From the NCBI GenBank assembly GCA_031291055.1, contig JARLJU010000204.1, forward strand, positions 1-64,000: DNA of 64,000 nt. Reading direction: 5' to 3'. A program made the translations under genes and the position numbers. Below the pieces are notes generated by a model, which was given only the letters and a program-made list of their open reading frames with translations, did not search any database and was not told the DNA's origin. This DNA comes from Rudaea sp. (GTDB lineage Bacteria; Pseudomonadota; Gammaproteobacteria; Xanthomonadales; Rhodanobacteraceae). Positions 39,512 to 48,667 of the stretch are shown here, in pieces (positions within the stretch are counted from its first letter, which is position 1; each line of letters starts with the position of its first letter).

Positions 39512-41170
39512 ATGGCAACTACGATGTCAGCCAACGACCGCAGCGGACTTACCGGCGGCCATGTCCGCATCATCGCCGCGTCGAGCATCGGCACGATGTT
39601 CGAGTGGTACGACTTTTACCTGTATGGCTCGCTCGCCGCGATCATTGCCAAGCAGTTTTTCTCCGCGCTCAATCCGACCAGTGGCTACATCGTCGCCCTG
39701 CTGGCGTTCGCCGCCGGCTTCTTCGTGCGTCCGTTCGGCGCGTTGATCTTTGGCCGCCTCGGCGACCTGATCGGGCGCAAGTATACCTTTCTCATCACCA
39801 TCGTCATCATGGGTTCGTCGACCTTCCTGGTCGGTCTGATCCCCAGCTATGCGACGATTGGCATTGCCGCGCCGATCATCCTCATCGCGCTGCGCCTGCT
39901 GCAGGGTCTGGCGCTCGGTGGCGAGTATGGCGGCGCCGCCACCTACGTTGCCGAACACGCGCCGCCGGGCAAGCGTGGCTACTACACCAGTTTCATCCAG
40001 ATCACGGCGACATTCGGCCTGTTTCTTTCCCTGATCGTCATCCTGCTGTGCCGCAACTTCACCGGCGCGGACTTCGACACCTGGGGCTGGCGTATCCCGT
40101 TCTGGGTATCGTTCTTCCTCCTGCTCATCTCGGTCTACATCCGCCTGCAATTGCAGGAATCGCCGCTGTTCCAGAAGATGAAGGCCGAAGGCAGGGGCTC
40201 GAGTGCGCCGCTTACCGAATCATTCCTGCGCTGGGACAACCTGAAGATCGTGCTGCTCGCCCTGTTCGGCGCCACCGCCGGCGAAGCCGTCGTCTGGTAC
40301 GGTGGCCAGTTCTACGCGCTGTTCTTCCTCGGCCAGACGCTGAAGGTGGATCCGATCACCACCAATCTGCTCATTGCCGGAGCGCTGCTGATCGCCACGC
40401 CGTTCTTCGTCATCTTCGGTGCGCTGTCCGATCGCATCGGTCGCAAGCCGATCATCATGCTCGGCTGTCTGCTCGCGGCGCTGACCTATTTCCCGATCTT
40501 CAAGGCGCTCACGCACTACGGCAATCCGGCGATCGAAACCGCCAGCGTGACGAATCCGGTCGTGGTCGTGGCCGACCCCGCCACTTGCAGCTTCCAGTTC
40601 GATCCGATCGGCAAGAAGGTGTTCAAGGACTCCTGCGACATCGTCAAGAGCGTACTGACGAAAAGCGGCGTGCCGTATGTGAACCAGGAAGCCGCGCCGG
40701 GAACAGTGGCCTCGGTCAAGGTGGGCAGCGCCGTGATCGACTCATTCGAGGGCGCCAGCCTGGATGGTGACGCCTTCAAGACCCAGGCAGCGGCATTCGC
40801 CACAAAACTCGGCGACGCGCTGAAATCGGCCGGTTATCCCGCCAAGGCAGATCCGGCGCAGGTGAACTGGCCCATGCTGCTGGTGTTGCTGACCATCCTG
40901 GTGATCTACGTGACCATGGTCTATGGACCGATCGCGGCATGGCTCGTTGAATTGTTCCCGACGCGCATCCGCTACACCTCGATGAGCCTGCCTTATCACA
41001 TCGGCAACGGCTGGTTCGGCGGCTTCCTGCCGACGGTATCGTTTGCACTGGTGGCGTTCAGTGGCGATATCTACTATGGCCTCTGGTACACGGTGATCAT
41101 CGCGGTGATGACCTTGATCATCGGCAGCCTGTTCCTGCGTGAAACCAAGGATGTGGATATTTCCGCCTAG
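39512..41170 (+). CDS. MFS transporter, metabolite:H+ symporter type
   Basis: 552 aa with 12 membrane helices. MFEWYDFYLYGSLAAIIAKQFF, GRLGDLIGRKYTF and ALGGEYGGAATYVAEHAPPGKRGYY are hallmarks of the MHS group (KgtP/ShiA/ProP relatives). A loop of about 115 residues between the eighth and ninth helices contains two Cys (TCSFQ, DSCDI) and is larger than in ProP. The substrate is unknown; pairing with acs suggests acetate or another short organic acid. GGGGAG precedes the ATG. A hairpin follows the gene. Confidence 0.88.
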   Translation: MATTMSANDRSGLTGGHVRIIAASSIGTMFEWYDFYLYGSLAAIIAKQFFSALNPTSGYIVALLAFAAGFFVRPFGALIFGRLGDLIGRKYTFLITIVIMGSSTFLVGLIPSYATIGIAAPIILIALRLLQGLALGGEYGGAATYVAEHAPPGKRGYYTSFIQITATFGLFLSLIVILLCRNFTGADFDTWGWRIPFWVSFFLLLISVYIRLQLQESPLFQKMKAEGRGSSAPLTESFLRWDNLKIVLLALFGATAGEAVVWYGGQFYALFFLGQTLKVDPITTNLLIAGALLIATPFFVIFGALSDRIGRKPIIMLGCLLAALTYFPIFKALTHYGNPAIETASVTNPVVVVADPATCSFQFDPIGKKVFKDSCDIVKSVLTKSGVPYVNQEAAPGTVASVKVGSAVIDSFEGASLDGDAFKTQAAAFATKLGDALKSAGYPAKADPAQVNWPMLLVLLTILVIYVTMVYGPIAAWLVELFPTRIRYTSMSLPYHIGNGWFGGFLPTVSFALVAFSGDIYYGLWYTVIIAVMTLIIGSLFLRETKDVDISA

Positions 41171-41207
41171 GCACAAAATCGCAGAGGGATTTTTACGCAG
41201 AACATAA

Positions 41208-41237
41208 AAGGGCCGGAGGCGAACGCTTCCAGCCCTT
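41208..41237 (+). terminator. Probable terminator after the MFS permease
   Basis: AAGGGC...GCCCTT encloses GGAGGCG-AA-CGCTTCC, giving an imperfect hairpin with one mismatch and one wobble pair, 37 bp after the stop. The following sequence (TCCTGCTT) is only modestly T-rich. Confidence 0.45.
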
Positions 41238-41389
41238 CCTGCTTATCGCCGGGAACGCTTCGCAAGCCGCGTGCGCAGAGCCGTGGTCACGCCCGCGGGA
41301 TCAGTCTGACGCCGATTCTGCGACGGTGGCGCTGGCGGAACATGCAGCGCCCGTGTCTGCCGATGCCATGCAGCGCGCAACCGCCTGGA

Positions 41390-41686
41390 CTAGCCACGGT
41401 TTGCAGACGGTGCGTTCGCAGATCCGATGTTTGCCGAGGACACGCTTGCCGTCGCGTTCGCCGCGGGTTTGCGTATGCTGGCACGCAGGACGTTGATGTC
41501 CTTGTCGGTCAGCAGGACCGCGTCCGGCCGCGCGACCGCCGCGACGCGTTCCGCCGCGAAACTGAACATGGAGCCGAACAGGGCGCCCAGTCCCAGCACC
41601 AGGAAGAACCCGAGCAACGCCGCCGACTTCGCCGTAAATACGATGGCGAAGGAAAACAGGGTAACCAGCAAAAGAATCCAGCGCAT
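41390..41686 (-). CDS. Small two-helix membrane protein, unknown function
   Basis: 98 aa from the ATG at 41686, which has GGAG about 8 nt upstream; the longer track ORF begins in non-coding sequence. Two membrane helices (WILLLVTLFSFAIVFTA and LLGFFLVLGLGALFGSMFSFA) precede a cytoplasmic tail of low complexity (NATASVSSANIGSANAPSANRG). I do not recognise the family. It is flanked by gaps of 219 and 257 bp. Confidence 0.6.
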   Translation of the reverse strand: MRWILLLVTLFSFAIVFTAKSAALLGFFLVLGLGALFGSMFSFAAERVAAVARPDAVLLTDKDINVLRASIRKPAANATASVSSANIGSANAPSANRG

Positions 41687-41943
41687 CGGTGTTCTCCGAT
41701 TCCAGCCGACGTGCATGCTGCCACAGCCGGCTGATCCACGCGAGTCCAGGCCGCCATAACGGCAAAGTCTGCCGATGAATGGCGCTCTGGCGCCAATCCT
41801 GGCCGCATCCTCCGACGCCTGAGCGCTTCAATCAGGCGATACTTTTCGACACCCTGGCAGCGTATCCGCCTTCTGGCACATAGCCGGCCATACCCGGCAA
41901 GCTATTCTGCGGCCGGACTCTCCCCACTCAGGCAGGTGCCGCC
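41687..41943. other. Intergenic region upstream of the S10 peptidase
   Basis: 257 bp between divergent genes. I see no convincing gene, promoter pair or terminator here apart from the ribosome-binding site of the small membrane protein. Confidence 0.5.
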
Positions 41944-43467
41944 ATGCTTTCGCGTCTGTTCACGACCTTTCTTGCCGGCAGCCTTGCGCTGGCTGCGCTC
42001 GCGCCGGCCACGGTTCTCGCTGCCGACGAAGTGGCAAAACCCGCGGCCAAGGACGGTGCGGAAGCCGGCAAGGCTGACGACTTCAGCAAGCTGCCCGCGT
42101 TTCCGGCCGATAAGACCGCGCACCAGACGACGCAGATCGGCGGCAAGACACTGAACTACGACGCGACCGTGGGTTCGCTGCCGGTGCTCGACGACAAGGG
42201 CAAGACGATTGCCGAGGTGATGTTCATCGCCTATGTCGTGCCGGGCGCGAATCGGCCGGTGACATTTGCCTTGAACGGCGGCCCCGGCGCTGCTTCGGTG
42301 TACCTGAACCTCGGTGCGATCGGGCCGAAGCGCGTGCAGTTTGGTGCCGAAGGCGACAGTCCGTCCGATCCGGCAACGCCGATCGACAACCCGGGCACCT
42401 GGCTGGACTTCACCGACCTCGTCTTCATCGATCCGGTCGGCACGGGTTTCTCCCGTGCGCGCGTGGCCGAGGACGAGGCGAAGAAGAAATTCTACGCGAC
42501 CGGCCCCGACATCGAATACCTGTCGCGCATCGTCTACGATTGGCTGGTCAAGAACGGCCGCCTTGCGTCGAAGAAATACCTGGTCGGAGAAAGTTACGGC
42601 GGCTTCCGCGGGCCGCGCATCACCCACTACCTGCAGACGCGCCTGGGCGTTGCCATGAACGGCATGGTGCTGGTTTCGCCCTATCTGGAACCGACGTCCG
42701 AAAGCAACGGCGATCTGTCGCCGCTGCCATGGATGATGACCTTGCCGAGCATTTCCGCGGCGAATCTTGAACGCCAGGGCAAGCTGAACGAAGCGGCCAT
42801 GGCCCAGATCATCGAGTATACCCGCGGCGACTACGTCACCGACCTGCTCAAGGGCCGTTCCGACCCGCAGGCGCTGGACCGCATCGTCAAGCGCGTGACC
42901 GAGCTGTCCGGGCTGGATCCCACCTTCGTCCGCCGCTCCGGCGGCCGCCTGGAAACGCAGGCATACCTGCGCGAGGTGTACCGCTCCGAAGGCAAGCTGG
43001 GCAGCCGCTACGATTCCAACGTGACCCAGTGGGACCCGTTTCCGTTCGCGCCGGAACAGCGCACCAACGATCCGCTGCTGGATTCGATCATCGCGCCGAC
43101 GACCACGGCAATGGTCGATTTCATCACGCGCACGGTCGGCTGGAAATACGATGGACGTTACAACGCGCTGAGCTACGAAGTGAACCACCTGTGGAGCGGC
43201 AACGAAGAGACCAACAAGGGCTCGGTGACGCAGTTGCGCCAGTCGGTCGCGATCGACTCCAAGATGCAGGTGCTCATCGCGCACGGCTGGGACGATCTAT
43301 CGTGCCCGTTCATGGCCTCGAAGCTGATCGTCGATCAGATGCCGCTCATGGGCGATCCGAATCGCGTGCAGGTAAAGGAATATCCCGGCGGACACATGTT
43401 CTACAGTCGCGGCAGCAGCCAGGCCGCGCTGCGCAGCGATGTCATGAAGGTGTACGCCGCGCATTGA
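41944..43467 (+). CDS. S10 family serine carboxypeptidase
   Basis: 507 aa with signal peptide (LFTTFLAGSLALAALAPATVLA). The family motifs are NGGPGAASVYLNLG, the nucleophile elbow GESYGG (Ser217), the Asp segment AHGWDDLSCPF and the His segment YPGGHMFYSR. It should remove C-terminal residues from peptides in the periplasm or outside. Bacterial S10 enzymes of this length are common in Xanthomonadales. An 18-bp-plus hairpin follows the stop. Confidence 0.9.
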   Translation: MLSRLFTTFLAGSLALAALAPATVLAADEVAKPAAKDGAEAGKADDFSKLPAFPADKTAHQTTQIGGKTLNYDATVGSLPVLDDKGKTIAEVMFIAYVVPGANRPVTFALNGGPGAASVYLNLGAIGPKRVQFGAEGDSPSDPATPIDNPGTWLDFTDLVFIDPVGTGFSRARVAEDEAKKKFYATGPDIEYLSRIVYDWLVKNGRLASKKYLVGESYGGFRGPRITHYLQTRLGVAMNGMVLVSPYLEPTSESNGDLSPLPWMMTLPSISAANLERQGKLNEAAMAQIIEYTRGDYVTDLLKGRSDPQALDRIVKRVTELSGLDPTFVRRSGGRLETQAYLREVYRSEGKLGSRYDSNVTQWDPFPFAPEQRTNDPLLDSIIAPTTTAMVDFITRTVGWKYDGRYNALSYEVNHLWSGNEETNKGSVTQLRQSVAIDSKMQVLIAHGWDDLSCPFMASKLIVDQMPLMGDPNRVQVKEYPGGHMFYSRGSSQAALRSDVMKVYAAH

Positions 43468-43476
43468 TCGAATCGC

Positions 43477-43506
43477 GGCAGATGCGGGCTGGATGTCGCA
43501 TCTGCC
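43477..43506 (+). terminator. Hairpin after the S10 peptidase gene
   Basis: GGCAGATGCG and CGCATCTGCC form a perfect 10-bp stem around a 10-nt loop, 10 bp after the stop. No T-run follows, so it is a transcript-end hairpin or weak terminator. Confidence 0.45.
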
Positions 43507-43545
43507 GAGACGCGGGCGCGCATACTGGCGGCAGCAGGCGCTGCC

Positions 43546-44649
43546 ATGAAGACCGATTCCGAACATTCCCGACATCCCCGGCCGCCGATCCGCATCAGGG
43601 GCCGTGGCGCTGCCTCCAACCCGGAAGGCCGCTTCGAAACGTCGGCGCTCGAGACATTCGATGACGGCTGGCTACGCGACGAGGAAGCCGCACCGAATCC
43701 GGCCACGCAGGTCACCGACGAACGCGCGCGTTCCATCATTAGCCGAAACGATTCGCCGGATGTGCCCTTCGAGCAGAGCATCAACCCGTATCGCGGTTGC
43801 GAGCATGGCTGCATCTACTGCTTCGCGCGGCCGTCACACGCCTATCTGAATCTGTCGCCTGGACTGGACTTCGAAACGAAGCTGTTCGCCAAAACCAATG
43901 CCGCGGAACTGCTGCGCACCGAACTGGCCAGACCCGGCTATCGCGTCAGCCCGATCAATCTCGGCGCCAACACCGATCCCTACCAGCCGATCGAGCGGCG
44001 CTATCGGATCACGCGCCGGGTGATCGAGGTGCTGGCCGAATGCAGACATCCGTTCACGATCGTCAGCAAGAATGCATTGGTCGAGCGCGACCTGGATCTG
44101 CTCGCGCCGATGGCAAAAGCCAATCTCGTGCGCGTGTTCATTTCGGTGACGTCGCTGGACAACCGTCTCGCTGCGAAACTGGAACCGCGGGCGAGTGCGC
44201 CGCACCGGCGCATCGAGGCGATCCGAGCGTTGAATGCCGCCGGCGTACCGTGTGGCGTGCTGGTCGCGCCGATCATTCCGATGCTGACCGACCGCTGGAT
44301 GGAGCGGATTCTCGAACGCGCGCACGAAGCCGGCGCGCGCATGGCCGGCTACACCATCCTGCGTCTGCCGTGGGAATTGAAACAGCTGGTGAAGGAATGG
44401 CTGGAACTGCATTTCCCCGAACGCGCCGAACATGTGCTCAGCCTGGTGCGACAGATGCGCGGCGGCCGCGACAACGACCCGCGTTTCGGCTCACGCATGC
44501 GCGGCGAGGGTGAATTCGCCGACCTGATCCGGCAGCGCTTCGCGATTGCGGCGCGGCGGCATGGATTCGGCGTCACGCGATCGCTGACCTTGGATACCGC
44601 GCAATTCCGGACGCCGCGGCCGGCATCCCCGCAGGGCGACCTGTTTTGA
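43546..44649 (+). CDS. PA0069 family radical SAM protein
   Basis: 367 aa. The iron-sulfur motif is CEHGCIYC (C-x3-C-x2-C) inside NPYRGCEHGCIYCFARPSH. N-terminal IRGRGAASNPEGRFE and SINPYRGCEHGC are typical of the PA0069/SplB-related group. It should cleave S-adenosylmethionine to a 5'-deoxyadenosyl radical; the substrate is not known. It may be related to DNA-lesion lyases such as SplB, but that is only a superfamily link. It converges on the 2OG oxygenase gene, 9 bp away. Confidence 0.88.
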   Translation: MKTDSEHSRHPRPPIRIRGRGAASNPEGRFETSALETFDDGWLRDEEAAPNPATQVTDERARSIISRNDSPDVPFEQSINPYRGCEHGCIYCFARPSHAYLNLSPGLDFETKLFAKTNAAELLRTELARPGYRVSPINLGANTDPYQPIERRYRITRRVIEVLAECRHPFTIVSKNALVERDLDLLAPMAKANLVRVFISVTSLDNRLAAKLEPRASAPHRRIEAIRALNAAGVPCGVLVAPIIPMLTDRWMERILERAHEAGARMAGYTILRLPWELKQLVKEWLELHFPERAEHVLSLVRQMRGGRDNDPRFGSRMRGEGEFADLIRQRFAIAARRHGFGVTRSLTLDTAQFRTPRPASPQGDLF

Positions 44650-44658
44650 TGCGACCGT

Positions 44659-45363
44659 TCATTTTGTCGCGTATACGACTTCCGCGCGCTGAAACAGCAG
44701 CCACGATGTCGCAATGTACTTGTTTCCACTTTTCGGCATATTGCCGCGGTGCGTGTGAGTGAACGCGGCCGGTGCGATCAGCAAGGCGCCGGTCTGCGGG
44801 GCGATCTTGCGCCGTTGATGGAAGAATTCGGTTTCGCCTTCGCTGAAGCCGTCGTTGAGATAGATCGTCCATAGCAAGGTGCGGTGCAGGGTTTCCGCCG
44901 GTGCGTCGCCGGGTTTCGGATACAGCTCGCAGTGCCAGTACGGATAGCCACCCTGATCGGCCAGATATTTTTGCAGGTTGATCGTGCCGGGCCGCAACGT
45001 CTTGCGGATCAGTGCCTGCAGCAGCGCGTCCGGCAGCGCCGCCAGGCGCTGCGCATCCAGGCGCACCACGCCGCCCGTATCCGCATCCGGCATGCTCAGC
45101 GACAACGGCGCAAGCAGGGTGTAGGGATACTTGCGCAGATAGCGCATGAGGCCGGTCATCATCGCCGCATTCAAGGCGCGCTCGGCGTCCGCCCATGGTG
45201 GCCGACCGCTGATGTGGATGTCCCAGCTGTCCTTGAGCTTCACGTCCACGCCGCCGCCGGTGGCACCGCGAACAGCTTCGCCGCTGGCATCGAAGCGCCG
45301 GATCAGCGCGGCGCAGATTGCCGGATCGAGCGCGTGTTCGTAAACCTCGATGAAGTCATCCAT
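44659..45363 (-). CDS. 2-oxoglutarate/Fe(II)-dependent oxygenase, prolyl-4-hydroxylase-like
   Basis: 234 aa from the ATG giving MDDFIEVYEHALDP; an alternative ATG lies 15 bp upstream. The jelly-roll core shows the proximal metal triad candidate HCELYP (H-x-E), the distal His in FTHTHRGN and a basic residue further on (KYIATSWLLF), with a typical WTIYLND strand. It probably hydroxylates a protein or peptide side chain. The substrate cannot be deduced from neighbours. Confidence 0.78.
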   Translation of the reverse strand: MDDFIEVYEHALDPAICAALIRRFDASGEAVRGATGGGVDVKLKDSWDIHISGRPPWADAERALNAAMMTGLMRYLRKYPYTLLAPLSLSMPDADTGGVVRLDAQRLAALPDALLQALIRKTLRPGTINLQKYLADQGGYPYWHCELYPKPGDAPAETLHRTLLWTIYLNDGFSEGETEFFHQRRKIAPQTGALLIAPAAFTHTHRGNMPKSGNKYIATSWLLFQRAEVVYATK

Positions 45364-45659
45364 GCCGATCAATCCCATGCCGCGGCGTGAAGCTATAGCG
45401 CCGCGCACGGCGCACGAGGGCTTCGATCAGCCGGAGCAAACGTACCTTGACGTGGCCCAGAGCGTTCCGCGCATTGGAAATCGAGCGGGCACGGCGTGGC
45501 TGGCTTGCGTTGGTCATGACGGAATCACGGGCGGGCGACACCGCATATTGTCGCGGCTTGCGAACGACTCCACCAGCACTGCTGCCACCAGGCTGTCAGC
45601 AGCACCCATGCATGCTCCGCCACGTGCAATAGCGCACGCAGCAACGCAGGAGAATTGCC
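45364..45659. other. Intergenic region between the 2OG oxygenase and VOC genes
   Basis: 296 bp between divergent genes. Two short ORFs cross it, but neither has a ribosome-binding site, recognisable domain or plausible composition. AGGAGA close to the right edge belongs to the VOC gene. No clear promoter was found. Confidence 0.5.
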
Positions 45660-46034
45660 ATGTTGAATCCCAATGTCCCGGCCTGGTTCGAAATCCCCAC
45701 CGACGACCTGGACCGCGCCCAGCGTTTCTACGAAACAATCCTGGCCCAGCCGCTCCTGCGCGAGCGCTTCGAAGGCACCGATATCGCCGTACTTCGTGGT
45801 GGCGACAAGCCCAATTCCAGCGGTGCCTTGGTTGCGATGGACGATTGCCGCCCCTCGGTTCAGGGCAGCATCGTGTACTTGAGCGTTGCCGATCTGGATA
45901 CGGTCCTGCAGCGGGCGCAGACGAACGGCGGCGACACCCTGGTGCCGCGCACGGCGCTGCCCGCTGGCATGGGGTTCTTCGCCCAGTTTCGCGACTGCGA
46001 AGGCAACCGTGTCGGCCTGTGGTCGCCGAAATGA
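45660..46034 (+). CDS. VOC family (glyoxalase/bleomycin-resistance fold) protein
   Basis: 124 aa, one vicinal-oxygen-chelate unit of two beta-alpha-beta-beta-beta modules. PAWFEIPTDDLDRAQRFYETIL opens the first and GFFAQFRDCEGNRVGLWSPK ends the second, carrying the usual terminal Glu position. It is cytoplasmic and probably dimeric; the substrate is unknown. AGGAGA sits 7 nt before the ATG. Its stop overlaps the next gene's start (ATGA). Confidence 0.88.
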   Translation: MLNPNVPAWFEIPTDDLDRAQRFYETILAQPLLRERFEGTDIAVLRGGDKPNSSGALVAMDDCRPSVQGSIVYLSVADLDTVLQRAQTNGGDTLVPRTALPAGMGFFAQFRDCEGNRVGLWSPK

Positions 46035-46702
46035 CTGGCGCTGAAATTGCCGTCGTCGAATCGAAACGGCAGCGCCGGCGCTTCCTGCGTGCGGGAACGG
46101 GTGCTGCGGTGCTGGCCTGGTTCGTGCGCGGCCAAGCAGTCGCGGCGGCGGCGACCGCAGTGTATAGAAATCAACTTGTCCATTCCGGGGGTGCAGCAAT
46201 GAAGGGGAGTGAACGCGATGGTTCGCGCGATTTTGATTTTCTTTTCGGCCAGTGGCACATCCGCAACGAAAGGCTCAGGGAGCGCCTGGTCGGCTGCACC
46301 GACTGGGAGCAGTTCGATGCGATCGGCGAATGTGCGCCTATCCTGGGCGGCACCGGTAACATCGACAGCTTCGAAAGCGACTGGAACGGCGACTTTCGCG
46401 GCATGACCCTGCGCCTGTTTGACCTGCAGTCCAGGAAGTGGAGCCTGTACTGGGCCAGCAATCGCAGCGGCGTTCTGGAACCACCGGTCGTCGGCGCATT
46501 CGCCGATGGCATCGGCCGCTTCGAAGGCGCGGATGAGCACAAGGGCAAACCGGTGCTCGCGCGATTTCTCTGGTCACATATCACCACCACCGGCGCACGC
46601 TGGGAGCAGGCCTTGTCAGCGGACGGCGGCGGGACCTGGGAGACCAACTGGCGCATGCGGATGACACGTATCGGTCATCCAGGCAAGGAACAGACCCGAT
46701 GA
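46031..46702 (+). CDS. DUF1579-like protein with possible Tat signal
   Basis: 223 aa from the ATG overlapping the VOC stop. The N-terminus RQRRRFLRAGTGAAVLAWFVRG resembles a twin-arginine signal (RRxFL followed by a hydrophobic stretch and AxA). The remaining part, DFDFLFGQWHIRNERL to ETNWRMRMTRI, is a lipocalin-like DUF1579-type domain. An internal ATG at 46199 preceded by GGGGGTG would give a cytoplasmic protein of 167 residues instead. The function is unknown; it is linked to the VOC gene and the WYL regulator. Confidence 0.7.
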   Translation: MTGAEIAVVESKRQRRRFLRAGTGAAVLAWFVRGQAVAAAATAVYRNQLVHSGGAAMKGSERDGSRDFDFLFGQWHIRNERLRERLVGCTDWEQFDAIGECAPILGGTGNIDSFESDWNGDFRGMTLRLFDLQSRKWSLYWASNRSGVLEPPVVGAFADGIGRFEGADEHKGKPVLARFLWSHITTTGARWEQALSADGGGTWETNWRMRMTRIGHPGKEQTR

Positions 46703-46761
46703 TGTCCGCGATGGCATCGATGGGCGCCATGATTGCGCTGCGCGATCGGCATGGCCTGTGG

Positions 46762-46767
46762 TAAAAG
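46762..46767 (+). promoter_or_regulatory. -10-like hexamer in front of the WYL regulator
   Basis: TAAAAG ends exactly 6 nt before the ATG at 46774 and no Shine-Dalgarno sequence is present. The geometry equals that in front of xthA and the RlmI-like gene and suggests a leaderless transcript. Confidence 0.35.
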
Positions 46768-46773
46768 CCGTGA

Positions 46774-47475
46774 ATGCGCCGCGCCGACCGCCTGTTCCTG
46801 ATCATCCATGCCCTGCGCGGACGCCGCACGGCCCTGCCGGCGCGGCGTCTGGCCGAGACGCTGGGCGTGTCACTGCGCACCGTGTACCGCGATGTCGCCG
46901 ACCTGCAATTGTCCGGTGTGCCGATCGAAGGCGAGGCCGGCATCGGCTATGTGCTGCGCAAGGGTGCGGATATTCCGCCGCTGATGTTCAACGCCGATGA
47001 ACTCGAAGCATTGGTCGTCGGCACGCGTTTCGTGCGTGCGTTCGGCGGTCAGCGCCTGACTCGGAACGCGGCCGCCGCGCTGCTCAAGATCGAAGCGGTG
47101 CTGCCGCCGGAATTGCGCGCGCGCACGCAGCGTTCGCGCATCTTTGCACCGCCGCGGGAAGATCGCATCGAGGCGACCGGCATCATCGACCGCCTGCATG
47201 AAGCCGTGATCGCGGGGTACGTGCTCGAACTGGCGTACAGTGACAAGACCGGCAGCGCCAGCACGCGCGAAGTTGAGCCGCTGTGCCTGGCGTTCTGGGG
47301 CGGCGCATGGACGCTTGGTGCCTGGTGCCGGATGCGTCGCGACTTCCGCAACTTCCGTCCCGACCGCATCGCCAGCTTCGAGCCCACCGGCGAGCGATTT
47401 GCCGAAACGCCCGAGCGCGGCCTCGCTGCCTATCTGCGCGCGGTGGGTGCCGGGCCGGATGCGATGGATTCGTAG
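46774..47475 (+). CDS. YafY-type transcriptional regulator (HTH plus WYL domain)
   Basis: 233 aa. The N-terminal winged helix (RRADRLFLIIHALRGRRTALPARRLAETLGVSLRTVYRDVADLQ) is of the HTH_11/DeoR type; the WYL domain follows (LELAYSDKTGSASTREVEPLCLAFWGGAWTLGAWC). WYL regulators sense ligands and often control small enzymes next to them, such as the VOC and DUF1579 genes here. It lies 71 bp after the DUF1579 gene. No upstream ribosome-binding site is visible. Confidence 0.88.
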   Translation: MRRADRLFLIIHALRGRRTALPARRLAETLGVSLRTVYRDVADLQLSGVPIEGEAGIGYVLRKGADIPPLMFNADELEALVVGTRFVRAFGGQRLTRNAAAALLKIEAVLPPELRARTQRSRIFAPPREDRIEATGIIDRLHEAVIAGYVLELAYSDKTGSASTREVEPLCLAFWGGAWTLGAWCRMRRDFRNFRPDRIASFEPTGERFAETPERGLAAYLRAVGAGPDAMDS

Positions 47476-47517
47476 ACAGGGTTGCACAAGTATATTTCGT
47501 CGCCAGGCGCAGTCTCT

Positions 47518-48624
47518 TCAGCGCAGCACCCGCATCGGCTTGACCGGCACGCCGTCGCTCCATGCGCCCATCGACAGCTGCGCCGCCGAGCCGCCGAGCG
47601 CCATCTCGCGCTCGCGACCGTAGAATGCGGCATCGCTCAGGGCATCGAACAGTTTCCAGGTGCCGTACCAGTCGAGCGCATCGACCACGCCGGCATGCTC
47701 GAAATCCGGGAACAGCGCGCGCCGCGCATTGGCGGGATGCGAATCCAGCGTACCCGCGGGTGCGGAATGGTTGGCGATCAGCGCTGGCGCGCCGTGCCTG
47801 TCGCTTTCCAGTTCGATCACGTTCTTGTTTGCGGCCGGAATGCGCGCGGCTGCGTCGTAGATGTGCAAACCGAGCTTTTCATAGGCCAGATGATCATCGG
47901 CGCCGACCACGATCAGCAGCAAGGTTGCCGGCGGCATCGATTGCAGATCGACCATCGGCACGCTGGCGCGTCGCCTTCCATCGCGGCTGCCGTCGCCCGG
48001 TTCGACCGGCATTGCCGCGCGGAATGCCGGCAGGCCTTCGGCTTGCGCCACCGTGGCGATTTCCGCGCTCAGCACGCCGCCGGCGGAATGACCGACGACG
48101 GCCATGCGGTTCGTGTCGGCGCTGACGCCATCAGTGCCGCTGGCCAGATCGGCCAGCGCGCCGCGTACGCCGGCGATCGCATTCGGCAGGAATTGCGTGC
48201 CGGGAGTGAAGAGGCTGTCCTGATAGTTTGGAAAGATGACGATGTTGCCGCGACGCACGATGTGATCGATCCAGGCCCGATAACCTTTTGGATCCAACGC
48301 GCCCCAGCCATGGCAGAAGACGACAACCGGAGTGCCAGCCGTCGGCACCGGCGCGGCCGGCGTGAACAGCCACCAGCCCTGCGCGCCCGGATGTACCTCG
48401 CGTGCGATCACTTCGGCGTGCGCGTAGTCCGCGCCGCCGGGGCCGTGGCTGGGTTGTATCGGCGGGCTGGGTGCCGCAGCGATGGCGTCGCTGCCCGCAG
48501 CGACTGCGCCGTCAGCATCCGTCGTCGCGCCGCTCGCGTTCACGCGACCTTCTGCATCGGCCGGCGGAACGGTCAAGATCAGGCACATGAGTGCGGATAC
48601 AGCCAGCGTCGCCATCGATTTCAT
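47518..48624 (-). CDS. Secreted alpha/beta hydrolase (dienelactone-hydrolase/chlorophyllase-like)
   Basis: 368 aa from the ATG with AAGGGAGA upstream. A signal peptide (TLAVSALMCLILTVPPADA) and a low-complexity Ala/Gly stretch precede the catalytic domain. The oxyanion region is VFCHGWGALDPKGY, the nucleophile elbow is VVGHSAGGVLS and the Asp is probably in IVVGADDHLAYEK. The closest broad group is chlorophyllase/PETase-like esterases; the substrate is unknown. It converges on the WYL regulator. Confidence 0.82.
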   Translation of the reverse strand: MKSMATLAVSALMCLILTVPPADAEGRVNASGATTDADGAVAAGSDAIAAAPSPPIQPSHGPGGADYAHAEVIAREVHPGAQGWWLFTPAAPVPTAGTPVVVFCHGWGALDPKGYRAWIDHIVRRGNIVIFPNYQDSLFTPGTQFLPNAIAGVRGALADLASGTDGVSADTNRMAVVGHSAGGVLSAEIATVAQAEGLPAFRAAMPVEPGDGSRDGRRRASVPMVDLQSMPPATLLLIVVGADDHLAYEKLGLHIYDAAARIPAANKNVIELESDRHGAPALIANHSAPAGTLDSHPANARRALFPDFEHAGVVDALDWYGTWKLFDALSDAAFYGREREMALGGSAAQLSMGAWSDGVPVKPMRVLR

Positions 48625-48667
48625 TTCGTTCTCCCTTGCATGAGTCAAATTGCGCGATCGGCGTACA

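Noticed and set aside
45447-45632. 61-aa plus-strand ORF, and an antisense 61-aa ORF at 45356-45541
   Set aside because: No ribosome-binding site, no recognisable motif, Arg-rich composition typical of shadow frames in GC-rich DNA.
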